A stretch of 64,000 bases of DNA, taken from positions 14,754,001 to 14,818,000 of the forward strand of contig OX485806.1 of assembly GCA_950295325.1 (NCBI GenBank), read 5' to 3'. Every line of letters starts with the position of its first letter. The stretch's first letter is position 1. The position numbers and the translations under genes are program-made. The notes beneath the pieces were generated by a model. That model was not told where the DNA came from. It did no database searches and saw only the letters and a list, made by a program, of their open reading frames with translations. Source of the DNA: Polytrichum commune. Taxonomy: Eukaryota; Streptophyta; Polytrichopsida; Polytrichales; Polytrichaceae. Shown piece after piece: positions 24,240 to 36,549 of the stretch.

Positions 24240-25000
24240 TACCTAGTGGACAAGTGATGGGTTGAGTGGCCTTCCTTTTTTGCTCCCTTTTGTCTCCACC
24301 CTTTCCAATCCCAAGCACCAAAAGTGGGTGCCACATAAGAAGCCACCTCACCATGCCCCAAATCTCCTCCTCCTCCTCCTCATTAGCAACCGGATTAGGG
24401 TTGTTTCACACTATGGTTGTCCAAGTCGAGAGGCCGTGGGATTGAATGGCCAAACTTTGTTAGAGTCCAAAGAAATGGGCTGAAGATAGCTGATAGAATA
24501 GAGGAATTGGAGCCTTCGGCTAGTCATAGTGTGGAGCTTTCAAAGGTCAAGCCCAAAGTCCCAAAGAAGAAGGAGCACCCCACTTTGTTTCATGTCCAAA
24601 ACAACCCCTCCAATCTAACGCCCAAGATCTTGTCAGTTTTTGATTCTTTTATGGAAAAAGATTGACGGCCTCTTGACCATGGTTTGGGTTTCCAATCCTG
24701 GCCGACCCAAACTTCCTTTGAGAGTTTGTCGCCTTGATAAAAAAAAGTATTGTCATGCAGGCATTTTGGAAAAGGACGGCCTTTGGACTTTGGCCTCTAG
24801 TGTGAAGGGTCGAGAGGCCGAATTCTTGGTTTCTTATGATCTAATTGATGGGAATCGATGACCTCTTGACCTTCGGCCATAGTGTGAAGCAACCCTTAGT
24901 TCACACTCACGCACTCACCCCCCCCCCTTCCCGGAAAAAAAAGAGAGAGTTGAAAGGAGACCCAATTATTGAAGATTCGGTGGTTACGGATTTTTGGTTG
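24240..25000 (+). repeat. R4 repeat, copy 1, split by MITE copy C
   Basis: TACCTAGTGGACAAGTGATG starts the unit. CTCATTAGCAACC precedes and TTCACACTCACGCACTCACC follows the MITE at 24398-24895. AAGATTCGGTGGTTA ends it. Copies 2-4 lie at 26100-26350, 27118-27300 and 27302-27560. Confidence 0.7.
24398..24895 (-). mobile_element. Non-autonomous PIF/Harbinger MITE, copy C, with TTA duplication
   Basis: GGGTTGTTTCACACTATGG at the left and its inverse (one mismatch) at the right form 19-bp terminal repeats. TTA borders both (24395-24397, 24896-24898). The interior is the inverse of copies A and B. The R4 repeat into which it inserted is present without it at 26.25 kb and 27.2 kb, confirming the boundaries. 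Confidence 0.9.
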
Positions 25001-25802
25001 TTTGATGACAAGATTAGTGTTTTCATACATATTGGATAAGTGATGAGCCAAGTAGTATTTCTCTTTTGCTCCTCTCATCTCCAACACTACCTATTAGGTG
25101 ACACGTATGAGATGGACTGTGTTAGGAAAAGCCCCATTTTATGTAGTGGTACAACCATTTCAAGCCTAAGGTTTGGTTATGTAAGAAGTCACCTCATCAA
25201 GGTTCGGTTTCAGTTTTAGTTTCAATTTGTTTTCCATGTTCTATGTTCTCCATTGATTGAATAAGCTTCTTCAAATTTATGTTGCATTAGCAAATCTACG
25301 ATGAAACATGGACAAAAACTATACTAGAAAGTATACCTCCCTTGATTTAGTTATGATTATTGAAAGTGTGTGATTATTGATTCTTTGATTATAAACATAG
25401 GTCCTCCCAATTGTATTCAATATTGAGTTTGGAGTAGCCAATAAAACTTTAAGACGTGATCCAATTTGTTTTCAGAGAATTTTTTTTATGGTGTTGTTTT
25501 TTGATCTCCCACCTTACTAAACAACAATCAAACATACATGTCCGACGAAGAAAAGTAATCGAATAACACCTATGCTAAAACCTCCTCCTAGTCATCATCA
25601 ACCCAACTATGTCACACTCACTCAACCTGTGCTCTGCCACAATACCAAATAGTCATAGGAGGTCGTCAAGATAGATTCGGTTGTTTAATGGCAAGTTTGT
25701 TATGTGCACTTGAGGCTAATTTAAACTACAATGAAGAAGTGCACCGGTCAAGAATATGGGGGGAATGGAGCCATATAATCGGCTACGACATGAGTTCTTC
25801 AC
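25001..25802. other. Gene-free stretch, nothing recognised
   Basis: Anonymous AT-rich sequence with no supported gene or element termini. Confidence 0.5.
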
Positions 25803-26097
25803 TGGCCAAAGTTTACACTACATCTAAGACGTTTGTGGCAAAGAACTCCAAACAAAGATGAAAAAAAACGATATGGCTGCCAATATGGCAACACTTTTTG
25901 CTAGGGTAGTTCGCCGGAGGTCAAGTTTCTTAGGCAACCTCAAGTTGGCATCCGAAAAAATTGCAACTTGTGACGACAATTTTTTTTTTTTTTTTTCATC
26001 TTGTTTGCCATACCAATTGGTGGCCCGGATGACCATTATATTGGGTTTAAATTCTCGATCAACTAGTGCACTTCTTCACTATAGTCTAAACCGGCCC
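25803..26097. mobile_element. Possible small Harbinger-like MITE
   Basis: TGGCCAAAGTTTACACTA at the left resembles the inverse of the right end TAGTCTAAACCGGCCC, which is followed by TTA (26098-26100). The ends resemble the terminal sequence near 825. The left target triplet is absent, so this is tentative. Confidence 0.35.
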
Positions 26098-26099
26098 TT

Positions 26100-26350
26100 A
26101 CATACCTAGTGGACAAGTGATGGGCCGAGTGGGCTTCCTTTTGCTTGGCTTTATGCGTTCAACCTTTTCAAGTGTGAGCGTCAAAAAGTTGGTGCCATGT
26201 AATAAGCCACGTCACCAAGCCCAAATTCTCCTCCTACTCATTAGCAGCCCAATTAGGTCACACTCCCTTATTCTACCCTACCCCTGTAAACACAAAACAA
26301 AAGAGCCATTACACTAGTAAAGATTCGGTGGTCTAGTTAGGATTTCCGGT
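26100..26350 (+). repeat. R4 repeat, copy 2 (empty for MITE C)
   Basis: ACCTAGTGGACAAGTGATGG, CTCATTAGCAGCCCAATTAG, GGTCACACTCCC and AAGATTCGGTGG follow in the same order as in copy 1, without the MITE. Confidence 0.7.
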
Positions 26351-26887
26351 GGTTAGTAAAGGATTAGTGAGGGGCAAGGCTGGGATCGAACCCAATTAGG
26401 TCACAATCACTACACTAAACATACCAATTAGTGAGGGTGGTCTAATTCAAGTCACACGCACAATTTAGCGTAATCTCAAAGTTACCGAGGCCTAAAGTCG
26501 CTATTGAGTGACACGAAATTCATGACCACGGTGAATTCTATGCTCATTTACCCTAGATTTCAAGAAAATTAGCATGTGCTTGTGATTAGTGCATGCCACA
26601 TGCTTGTAAGTACCAGTGGCAAGTGCCGATACTTTCATATCAAGTGCCAGTACTTTAAGTGAATAATGCCAAGTGCCTAGATGAACAATGCTTCCTAGTC
26701 TTAGATCTAAGCTCCTTTGGTGGCACTTATTCATAGCGTAAAGGAATTTAGTATCACATTCACTAATTTCCCACCCTCACTAATCGGTGTTTAGATTGTA
26801 CTTAGTTAACCCCCGCTCCACCGTAATACAAATAGCCACACGAGGCCATTTGGTGAAGGTGCGGGCGGTTGTTAAGACTGGATTAGG

Positions 26888-27102
26888 TACACTAAACGTC
26901 TCATTTAGTGTGGCCCACATTATTCATCATCGACCCACATTATAAAACTGTCTTGCAATCACTAGGTGGCAACTAACTTAGAGAAGGTGTCAAATGACAC
27001 TTGATGCTACATGAAAAAGGTGCAGAAAACAAAACCACTCTACTGAATATGGCACACCAATTTTAATGTTGCCGCACTACTTACATAAGATGTTTTAGTG
27101 TA
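26888..27102. mobile_element. Palindrome-ended ACACTAAAT MITE, copy 3
   Basis: It begins TACACTAAACGTCTCATTTA and ends AAGATGTTTTAGTGTA. The interior (TTCATCATCGACCCACATTA, GCACACCAATTTTAATG) aligns along its length with 52692-52885. Confidence 0.65.
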
Positions 27103-27117
27103 GTTGGGAGCCAACAA

Positions 27118-27560
27118 GCGAACCCGTCCAAAAGTTGTTGCCACGTCAGATGCCACCTCACCTCCTTGTACTCATTAGCATCCCACTGATTAGGTCACAC
27201 CTCACTTAACTTACTTAACTCCCACTCCACCAGGGTCCAAAACTGATAGAGCCAGTTAGTGAAGATCCGGTGGTTTAGTAACAGATTAGTGGGGAGGCCA
27301 GGCGAAACCCCGCCAGCCGTTGTCACGTTTGCCACGTAATGAGCCACGTCACCATGACAAATCTCCTCCGGCTCATTAGCAACCCCAGTTAGGTCACAAG
27401 CTACTTACGCCCCCCCCCCCCCCCCACCTTCACACTCACCAACTCACTTACTAAACACCTCTCCGCCAGACAACAAAGGGCCACAGGAGGTCATTAGTGA
27501 AGATTCAGTGGGTTAGTAACGGGTTTTCGGTGGTTAGTAACGGATTAGTGAGAGGGCAGG
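27118..27560 (+). repeat. R4 repeat, copies 3 and 4 in tandem
   Basis: Copy 3 (27118-27300) and copy 4 (27302-27560) repeat the order GCCACGTCA, CTCATTAGCA, GTTAGGTCACA, AGATCCGGTGGTTTAGTAAC and GATTAGTG. A 16-C run (27410-27425) interrupts copy 4. These copies lie directly upstream of the PUF gene. Confidence 0.6.
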
Positions 27561-29774
27561 GCCGCCAGCGAACCCGGCGGGCACTCCACTCACGGAGTCT
27601 GTGACTCGCGCCCCGAGCCGATTAGTGACCAGATTAGTAATACGATTGGTAACCCCATTAGTGATCTGATTAGTTACCGGATTAGTTGATCTAGTGGCCA
27701 TTCGGCTACAAGAAGCGGCAGTTAGTGAGTCAAAGAGGCAGAGTAGTGAGGGAATTAGTGAGAGATTAGCGGGGTCCCCGCCCCTGGAGTAACCTGAGAG
27801 CTAACAGGGAGCGCCGATGAGGGAACGGACGGCGGATCGGGAACCGGGGAGAAATCGGACGGGCAGGGGGGTCCCACTGGCTTCAACGGGCCCCGAGGGT
27901 TTCCCTAATTCTATTCCCAAGCCCCGATCGGAGGAGATCCCAGCCGTCCGATAGTGAATCCGACGGCGGAGGGACGGTGGAGTGAGGGGCAGCGGCGGTG
28001 CGAGGGAGGGAGGAGGGAGGAGAGAGGGACAGGGGGGCAACCAAGGGAAACGCTTTGCAGAAGTGGCTCCGCCATAGCCACCCCACGGCTGCTTTGCACG
28101 AGTTTTGGCAGCGGAGGACGCAAGCGTAGCAGCCTCCGCGTACCGAACCTGGCTTCGTCTCTCGCCACTCCATCTCTCGCCACCTCTCTCGCCCGCCAAG
28201 CTGCCGTAACGCGAATTTGCCATCCAAAGGAAGGAAAACGGAAGGAGGCAGCCCTTAGGGGAGTCTGGCTGGGGTTTGCTTCAGTCTGCCTCCACGCAAC
28301 CTTCCCTACACGCTTGCACGCAGCTGGTTAGTCTTGATTGCATTCTATTCCATTCCGTGCTCATTTCCTGTGCTGTCTCTTTACGTGCAATTCGGTCTCT
28401 CTCCTCTCTCTCCTCTTGCTATCGATCCTTTGCGACGATGTGGACTTCTTTAGCCTAGTATCGGTAATCTCTTTAGATCCTCTTCCTCGGTCTGTCAGAT
28501 TATTCCGCTTTTTGCAAGGGAGTTGGCCGTGGACAGAGATAGGGGATTACACTTACGGGAGAGTAGCTGAATTCCCCATTCTGTCATTTCATGGAGCGGC
28601 TAATTGGTGCAACATTCCTGCTGTGCGTATTTGAGAGGAAATAGAGCTGGCCGTTGACTAAAGCACATTTAGGACATCTGTGCAGTTGGGAAATGTGAAG
28701 AAGCCTGGACCTGTTCTCGGACTGGCTTGACTCGTGAGTTACCAAGTTGTAAACAAAATTGGTGTGGAAGTGGTTGACCTTTGTTTGTTTCTTCCTTCCC
28801 CTGCTATTGAGCAATGTTAGGTTATTCGGTAACTAGTAGATTTCAGTGTGTTGAGAGTGCTGTGGATCTACCTAAGGCAACTGCATTCGTTTGTGCCAAG
28901 AATATTTGGGGTTTCCGTGAGGATAGGATATGAAAATCTGTAGGAGAGTGTCGGAGCTACTGTGCGGCTGTGTATGGTTGGTGTAATCCCCTATCTACTA
29001 CATGGTACTTTACGTGTTGCCTGTTGTTATGAGTCCCTTCTTATAGCTGGAATCTACTTAAATTTTGATCTTTTCAGGGGTTTCCATAGAGATGTATATC
29101 AGGGTTTCGTGCTTGAGTGTTCTAGTTCAGCTTATGGGAGTTCTGTGTTCCTTTGTGCTGCATGTGGTTTTGTTCTCCGTAGGAAAGGTCAAGTTTTATT
29201 GGTGATTTCAGAAATAGGGTGTAATGTTGGCAATGTTGGAGGCTCAATAGCAACCAATACGCAGCATTATCTTTATTACGTGGTCGTTTATACTGGAAGG
29301 TTTGCCATAGTTTACAAATGGTTTTCGTTCGAAGGTGTTGTTCTGAAATTATTATAAGTTGGGGGCGTTTATCATTCTGATGCTCTACTGATTGTGTTGA
29401 AATAAGATTCGGGGGGGGTTTAGATCTTCCTGGGCGCCCGTTGCTTAGTGTGTGATCTTCGAGCCCGAAGAAATTTTGTTTGCAATGGTCAGACTGGATG
29501 TTGCTATTGTTTAGGGCTTTGCAGCTCCGTCTTTGCCGGCACATTAAGATCTGATCTGGTTTCATTTAGGTTGAGCAGCTCAGATGTTATTATGCCTGCA
29601 TGGAACTTTCTACTTAGAGACGAACAGTCCACTCGGAGGATGTTGTCTTACTTGAATTTTTTTGGAGACTCAGGTGCCTCCGACAACAATAAGGCTGCTA
29701 AGGAGGCAGGTGGATTGGCGCTGCTGTGATCATGTTGAGATGCGAAGCCTGTTAACGTGGCAAATGTGAAGGGA
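27560..29774 (+). promoter_or_regulatory. Promoter and 5' leader of the PUF gene
   Basis: The stretch 27560-28330 is much more GC- and CpG-rich than the DNA to the left, as expected of a transcription start region. From 27250 to 27775 at least 14 TTAGT cores (TTAGTGA, TTAGTAAC) occur. A pyrimidine-rich segment at 28330-28430 looks like leader. The transcript start is not pinned. A leader intron is possible because a good acceptor precedes 29673. An upstream reading frame of 45 codons starts at ATG 29592 and ends at 29729, 45 bases before the PUF start. Confidence 0.5.
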
Positions 29775-32700
29775 ATGGCGACTGAAAGCCCAGTTAGGAT
29801 GCTGCCTGGAGGAGGGATGAGGGGAAACATTGGAGCCCTTGGAGATAATCTAAGGACTGGGAATGGGGGTGGTCATGGCACATCACCAACTCGGGATGGA
29901 GTTTCCGAGTTGGGTCGTCTGCTTAAAGGGCGGACGAGATTTGAGAACATATTGAATTCAGGGCACATACCACAAAGAAGTGGTAGTGCCCCTCCAAGTG
30001 TAGAGGGTTCATTGGCAGCAATGGGTGGCCTTTTCAATATGCCAACAAGCCCTAAAGGTGGTCGTGCATCTGAGTTCCAGTCAGGAGATGGAGATGTTCT
30101 GGATGCTGAGAGCAAGCAGAGATCTTCTCCTGAATATCTTGTTTATTACTACAGTAACATTAACCTGAACCCAAGGCTGCCCTCACCTCTTATATCTTGG
30201 GATAACTACCGCTTGGCTCAGAGGTTGCAATCTGGTATGGGAGTTGGTGGCATTGGGGACAAAAGGAAACTGCGATCTATGGATGACAGTAACAGCAAAT
30301 CCCTGTTCTCAAGCCAACCAGTGTTGCCTACCCACAGAGAGGAGCCAGAGCCCCTGGATGAGGAAAATTCTCCAATGGGAAACCTTGCCAGACAGAGCTC
30401 TAGCGAGTGGGCAGAGAGGAGTGATGGGCTGATGGGTCTGGCTTCTGGATTAGGAGCTCGACCAAAAAGCCTTGTTGATCTCATCCAGGTATGATTTGTA
30501 ATCTGTTAGTTTCCACAGTTTCTTTTTATTAGGATTATTTCTTTGTTTTACAGTGGGTTGCACATGAAAGCTGTAAATATCCTGTTGTAAAATGTGCTAC
30601 TTGGGCTCGTGGGCATGAGACAAGGATGTTTGATTAGGGCACCGGAGTAGCTTTTGCAGCTGCAAGGGAAATTTGGTTCCAGAATATTCGTCGTTTCCTT
30701 TTTAATTTAGTTCTTCATGGTCATTGGTCATGCAACATTCTTGCTCTGCTCTCAAATTGCACTTGGTGGAATGTTTGCTTCCCAATCAGGAGGATTTCCC
30801 TCGGACACCATCACCTGTGTATCAGCATTCAAGGTCATCAAGCAGGGCAGCAAATGATGAAGGAGATGCTGCTAATGCAGCACTTGACCAGCATTTGGCC
30901 CATCTACGAGATGCTGCATCTGCATCTGCTGCGGTTGCGGAGCTCAATGCAATAGCAGCTGGTATGGGTTCACGGTCCTCAACACCTATTCCTGGTGTGT
31001 CTAACCTGCACCAATCCTCAGGGCCTGCCGCCCCTGTTCCAAGAATGGCATCTCCTGAAATACCACTGTCAAACAACACCCGTTCTGCTAGCCCTGCATT
31101 GGCTATGATGAGCGGAGTTTCAGGTATAACTCTATTAGAACAATTTAATTCAACTGCATTGAGCTGGCTAATGTTGCTCAGAAATTTTGTTGATGTCTTG
31201 AATATCTGTTCAGAGTCTTCATTTGGGTGTATCCATTTTCGTGATGTCACTTGTTTTTATCAGTAGTTTTTGTTTTTTTTGTTTTTTTGTTGATGTGTTT
31301 AGTATATATGTTCTTTCAGGGCTCTCAGGAGGATCAATGTCTTTGACAAATGCTGAAGTGAGAAGTGTAGCTCTCAGCCGTGCAGCAAGTGCAAGTGCGG
31401 TGGAGTTGGCTCAAGCCCTTCACGTGAACAGGGCAGCTAGTGCAACTGCTGTGGAATTAGCAGCTGCACTTCAGGGTTTGAGTATGTCAGATGTTCAGGG
31501 AGTTACTGCTGCATTAGAGGATCGGGAGATCCAGCAGCAGCAACAACAGCAGCTCCAACAGGAGCAACAACTACGTCTTCAACAGCAGCAGCAGCAGCAG
31601 CAACAACAACAACAGCAACAACAGCAGCAACAGCAACAGCAGCGCCAGCAGAGGGCGCAGATGGCTGCTCAAGCTCAAGCTCAAGCTCAAGCACAACAGG
31701 CAGCTCAGGTCAGTGGAAGTTTCTGAGTGTAGAATGGTAATACTTGTCCTTGATAAAACAGTGACTTGGATGAAAGGGGGACTGCTCACAATAATTGATG
31801 CTCTGTCCTTGAAAGACTTCTAGTCCTTTAAACATGTGTTAATTCAGGCCCTGGCATGTGTTATTTCAGGCCTTGGCTTACACTCAGGTCTTACAACAAC
31901 AGCAGCAACAACAGCAACAACAACAACTGTACTCCGGTGTTGACTCTGGATACCGAGGTCAGGTCAAGTTCAATGTCCCTGGTATGACAAGTCAACAGGT
32001 CCAAGCTGCTGCCCTTCAACCTGCACTTCAGGCCAATACTGCTCCAGCAAATATGTATGCAGCAGCAGCTGCTGCTATGTACATGGCTCAAAACCCATAC
32101 TATCCCAACCTAAATTCTGCAGCAGTATATGCTCCTCAGTATGGACTTGGTGGATACCCTGTAAATCCAGCTATGCTTGCTCCTATGATGGCTGGCTACC
32201 CACCTCCAGTATTTGATGCTGCCACTGCAGCTGCGCTTGCTAGCATGGGTGTTAGAGCAGGTGTTCCCGGTTCTCCTGCCCAAGCAGCTGTGGACATGCA
32301 AAATCTCTATAAATTTGCAGGGCAAGCATCACCCCAGATGCATGATCCTCTTTATTTGCAGTATATGCAACGAGCAGCAGAGGAGGCACGAGCTGCTACT
32401 TTAAGTGATCCCTCTATGCTGAGGAACTACATGGGAGGAGGACATGTAGATATGATGGAACTTCAGAAGAGCCAGCTAGGCGCCATGCTAGGGTACACTC
32501 CAGAGCAAAAGTCACAATATGCTAGAACTGGGTCTGTCGGAGTGCCAATTGCCAGTCAGAAGAGTGGTTCTGTGAGTCCAGCATATTATGGTAGTCCTCC
32601 AGGAGTTGGTATGGTGATGCCTTACAATAACTCACCTCTCACAAGCCCTGTACTGCCTGGGTCACCTGTTGGCCCAGCAAACCTATCCCTGCGGCGAGAT

Positions 32701-35218
32701 GACCGCACCTTGCGTCTCTCATCTTCGTCTAGGACCAGTTCAGGTGCCTTGGCAGCTGTTCCAGGTACTAGCTATACTGGATGGCAGTCACAGAGAACAA
32801 CTGAGACTACGGAGGAAATACGAGGCTCCACATTACTGGAGGAATTCAAGAACAGCAAGACTAGGCGATTTGAGCTAGCAGACATAGCAGGTCATGTTGT
32901 CGAGTTCAGGTAATTCTGAGTAAGAACATTAGTGTTTTAAGAAAATTTTCATTTTGAAGTCGTGTTTAGTATAGTTGATTTGAGGTGTACAAATTACAAG
33001 CCCGCAAACTTTTTTACAGGAAAACAACTGTGCCACCAAGTTTCTGATACCCTAGGATACTCTATTTTGCAGCGCTGATCAACATGGAAGCCGGTTCATT
33101 CAACAGAAACTGGAAACTGCTAGTCCCGAGGAGAAAAATATGGTCTTTCAGGAAGTGCTGCCACGAGCACTAACCCTCATGACTGATGTATTTGGCAACT
33201 ATGTCATTCAGAAGGTTGTCTTTTTGGTTCTCTCCTGGGCAGGGCTGAATATTGCATCTTCTTTTGATCTCTTGGCACCCCCAGTCTTTCCAGAGGGTGT
33301 GTTCAATGGTGTTGAGTATCAGTTAACTGACACTTCATAGAGGTCAACCTACATCATAACAGCCACCTGCATTTTTGACTTGCATATTCTATTTCTATTT
33401 TCTTCAATGCTTAGTGAAGAAGACAGCTTAACTTTGTGGAATCTGGTGCAGTTCTTTGAGCATGGCACTCAGCAACAGAGGCGGGACCTTGCAAGTCAGT
33501 TGGTGGGACATGTTCTAGTACTCAGTCTACAGATGTATGGGTGCAGAGTGATACAAAAGGTACAGAGTTCAGACCACTCACTGGTACTTGTTCTTAGAAG
33601 CGGGGTTATCAATAAAGTGATGGTAGCAGGGATTCAGGTGGTGGAATTTTAATAAAGTGATGGGTGTTTATGTTTTCTGAAATTTATATGAATTAATACC
33701 CATCGTGATGGCTCTGGTCAGGCATTGGAGGTGGTCGATGTTGACCAACAGACTCAGCTAGTCTCGGAGCTTGATGGACATGTGATGCGTTGTGTCCGAG
33801 ACCAGAATGGAAACCATGTGATTCAGAAGTGTATTGAATGTGTTCCCCCTGATAGAATCCATTTTATTATATCAGCTTTCTACAACCAAGTGGTGGTGCT
33901 CTCCACACATCCATATGGCTGTCGAGTCATCCAGGTAATTTCCTTCACTTGGATGGGTTACCCTTCCATGTAGATGATCAGTGTATGGATTTTTGTTTTA
34001 TTAATGCCTTTTAGAGATCTGGTTTGACCATCCCAGTGCTCTGCTTATGGTTGATTTACACAAAGTAACCTCAAATCCTTCATTTGCAGAGAGTTCTGGA
34101 GCACTGCACAAACGAGCAAAAACAGAGAGGCATTATGGAAGAAATTCTACGTTCAACTTGCACTCTTGCTCAAGACCAATATGGAAATTATGTTGTTCAG
34201 GTCAGTTCCCTTGTACTTCATCCTGGAGTATTCTGATACACTTTTCATTCATGTACAGCACTCCTAATTGAGTTCATTAGAAATTCAAGTAGGATGTGTT
34301 TCAGGATTTTAGTGAGGCATATATGATGATAGCATGCAGTGTATGTTTTCCTGCTTTTACAATGCACCTATGCAATATCTATTATTGTGTAGGCAATTTG
34401 CAATTGGATCTAATCTGGATCTGGGATAATGGTGTCTGCAGCATGTATTGGAGCATGGGCGAGATCATGAACGAAGTGAGATCATTACAAAGCTAGCAGG
34501 ACAAATTGTACAAATGAGTCAACACAAATTCGCTTCAAATGTGGTGGAGAAGTGTTTGGAATTCGGTGGACCTGCTGAACGCCAGATTTTAATTGATGAA
34601 ATGCTTGGCCATACTGATGAAAACGAACCTTTGCAGGTATCATCTGAGCTCATATGTTGCAATGACTTCCTGCTGAATTCTATGTGTGATCATGTATACA
34701 TTGACAGAGCTATATCTGAAGTAAAACCTCTCATGGTATTCTCTTTAATGGCTTACTTTTTGATTGAAAAGCCACATGGTGAGCTAGATAGAACTAATAT
34801 AGATTTTTTCTGGGTTATGCAGGCAATGATGAAGGATCAATTCGCCAATTATGTAGTACAGAAGGTACTGGAAACCTGTGATGAATCGCAGCGTGAGCTG
34901 TTACTGGGCCGCATCCGGGTGCATCTACATGCTTTGAAAAAGTATACATATGGCAAGCATATTGTGGCCCGTGTGGAGAAGCTTGTTGCTGCTGGAGGTA
35001 AGTATTAGTCTTTGTACGATTTCAATTGAAAGGAGCCTTTGGTTGTTGGTATGTCACTTGCAGAGAGTGGGCACACCATTATGAGGTGATATCTGGATGT
35101 TTCAGTGTTTATGGTTTCAGTGTCATCTTCTTTGTATTGGAAGTGAACTGTGGGGTACCTGTTTCTAATTGCAGAGAGAAGGAGCGCTGCCTACATGGCA
35201 CACAATCTTGCTGCTTAA
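29775..35218 (+). CDS. PUM: Pumilio/PUF-family RNA-binding protein, 11 coding exons, 1154 aa
   Basis: Exons: 29775-30488, 30790-31123, 31320-31708, 31870-32909, 33073-33214, 33452-33559, 33722-33934, 34090-34200, 34442-34636, 34823-34997, 35175-35218. All introns are GT..AG and the joined frame ends at TAA. Residues ~68-80 carry the plant PUF motif [12 protein letters not shown], and residues ~234-250 [18 protein letters not shown]. Glutamine runs lie at ~417-458 and ~489-499. The C-terminal ~340 residues hold eight PUF repeats whose RNA-reading residues are SRFIQ, NYVIQ, CRVIQ, NHVIQ, CRVIQ, NYVVQ, SNVVE, NYVVQ. By the established PUF code these read UGUAUAUA, like human PUM1. Such proteins bind mRNA 3' UTRs in the cytoplasm and repress translation or promote decay. 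The start is the first in-frame ATG (MATESPVRM). Which Arabidopsis APUM subgroup is closest is uncertain. Confidence 0.93.
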
Positions 35219-36300
35219 GACTCTGGGTTATTCGGGCAGTGCTGGTTGCGTAGAAGAAGACATCGGGTCTGAACCTTTGTGCTTATATCTAGAGCATCAT
35301 CACCAGCTCTTCTCCAACTGCCCTTGTCTCAGCGAAGAGTTCTGTTTGTGGTAAGTGGGTGTGTGTGCCGACAAGCATGGCATGAAGGTCTGGTGCACAG
35401 TGTGTATTCGGAGAATGGCCCAGAAAGCATTCGCCAGCAGTAAATAGTGTAATAGTGTACTATTGTACTCAGATTGTGTTTGAAGGAGGGGAGAGTGTAA
35501 GGGTGAGAGCTATTGCAGTTCGTTCCGGCATGTATCTTTGTCTAGGCCGCTGTCGGTTGTTGATGTATCTATAAGCAATGGCTCTTAAATGTCTGGAGGT
35601 CAAAGGCCTGGGACAACTTCCAGTGGCTTTGTCTCTTGGCCCACCCTTTCTCTCTCCCTGGTAGGGTGTGAGCTTCAGGTTGGTCACAGGTGGATTAGTG
35701 TGAATGGGTACAGAACAGTGCTAGTGTGTGAAAAGAAGGAAAGGGTCGAGACAGGTGTTAGCTGTAACGGGCTGTATAAAAGCAAGTGTTCTTCGTTCCA
35801 AACTGTACAGACTCACACATGTAGGTCTCGTGGCAAAACGTTGGTTTTGAAGGATCTGAAGAGGGTTCTTGTAATTCTCTCCATTCTTGCTAAGGGCTGC
35901 CATCATAAAGTTAGGCTTGGTCTCAATGCAGCAACTGCGCCAGGGCCCTCATCTGTAAATAGGGTCCCTTTTATTGCAAGGGCCAGCTGGCAATGTCTTT
36001 ATTCTTATTAGCCTCGTGCAAGGTGGTTCTGTGTGGGTGACCACAAATTTTGTGTTTGCTCATCTTATATTTGTAATGTTCTATGGTTATGCACAATATG
36101 TTATTTGATTTACATCAAGGCCCCAACATTTTGCTATACTGGTTTGTCTCTTGCACATTATTGGATGGTAGAATGCTTTTTGTTTCTGAAGGTTGGGAAA
36201 GGTCATTGTCTTCTGGGTTATTGCCCTGGCCATTTTTTGTCAGATTGTTCTGCTTACCAAAGAGTTTGTAGTGCCTGACTTTGACCTTATAAGTTCTGTC
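35219..36300 (+). other. Probable 3' UTR and downstream region of the PUF gene
   Basis: No further exon is readable after the stop. A TGTAAATA (35954-35961), matching the Pumilio recognition element UGUANAUA, lies about 740 bases after the stop. The poly(A) site was not determined. Confidence 0.4.
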
Positions 36301-36549
36301 ATAGAATGGTCTTCTACTATAGGATCCCAGTGCTAGGAGGAAACTGCAAAGTTCTCCAGTGAGTCTGTACATGAAAAATCTTGGTGAGGCTCAAAGTGCA
36401 GGCCACACAATCAGGATTGTGGTGGTGTTCTTGACCCAAGATTTGTGGTTGCTGCAGACTGGGAACACGTACATTGGGGTGTTGTTGATTCCTGACTCCA
36501 GGCACTGTATCTAGCAAGTTCGCTCCTGCATATAATGGATCTATGCTTC

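Noticed and set aside
26380-26391. B-box-like GGGTTCGATCCC on the minus strand, candidate tRNA gene
   Set aside because: No A box, acceptor stem or anticodon arm at suitable spacing.
27801-28331. Several frames of 90-140 codons on both strands in GC-rich DNA
   Set aside because: Arg/Pro/Ser-rich composition typical of GC-rich promoter sequence; no domain or splice continuity.
28962-29357. 131-codon plus-strand frame in the PUF leader
   Set aside because: No family features. It is likely untranslated or intronic sequence between the promoter and the PUF start.
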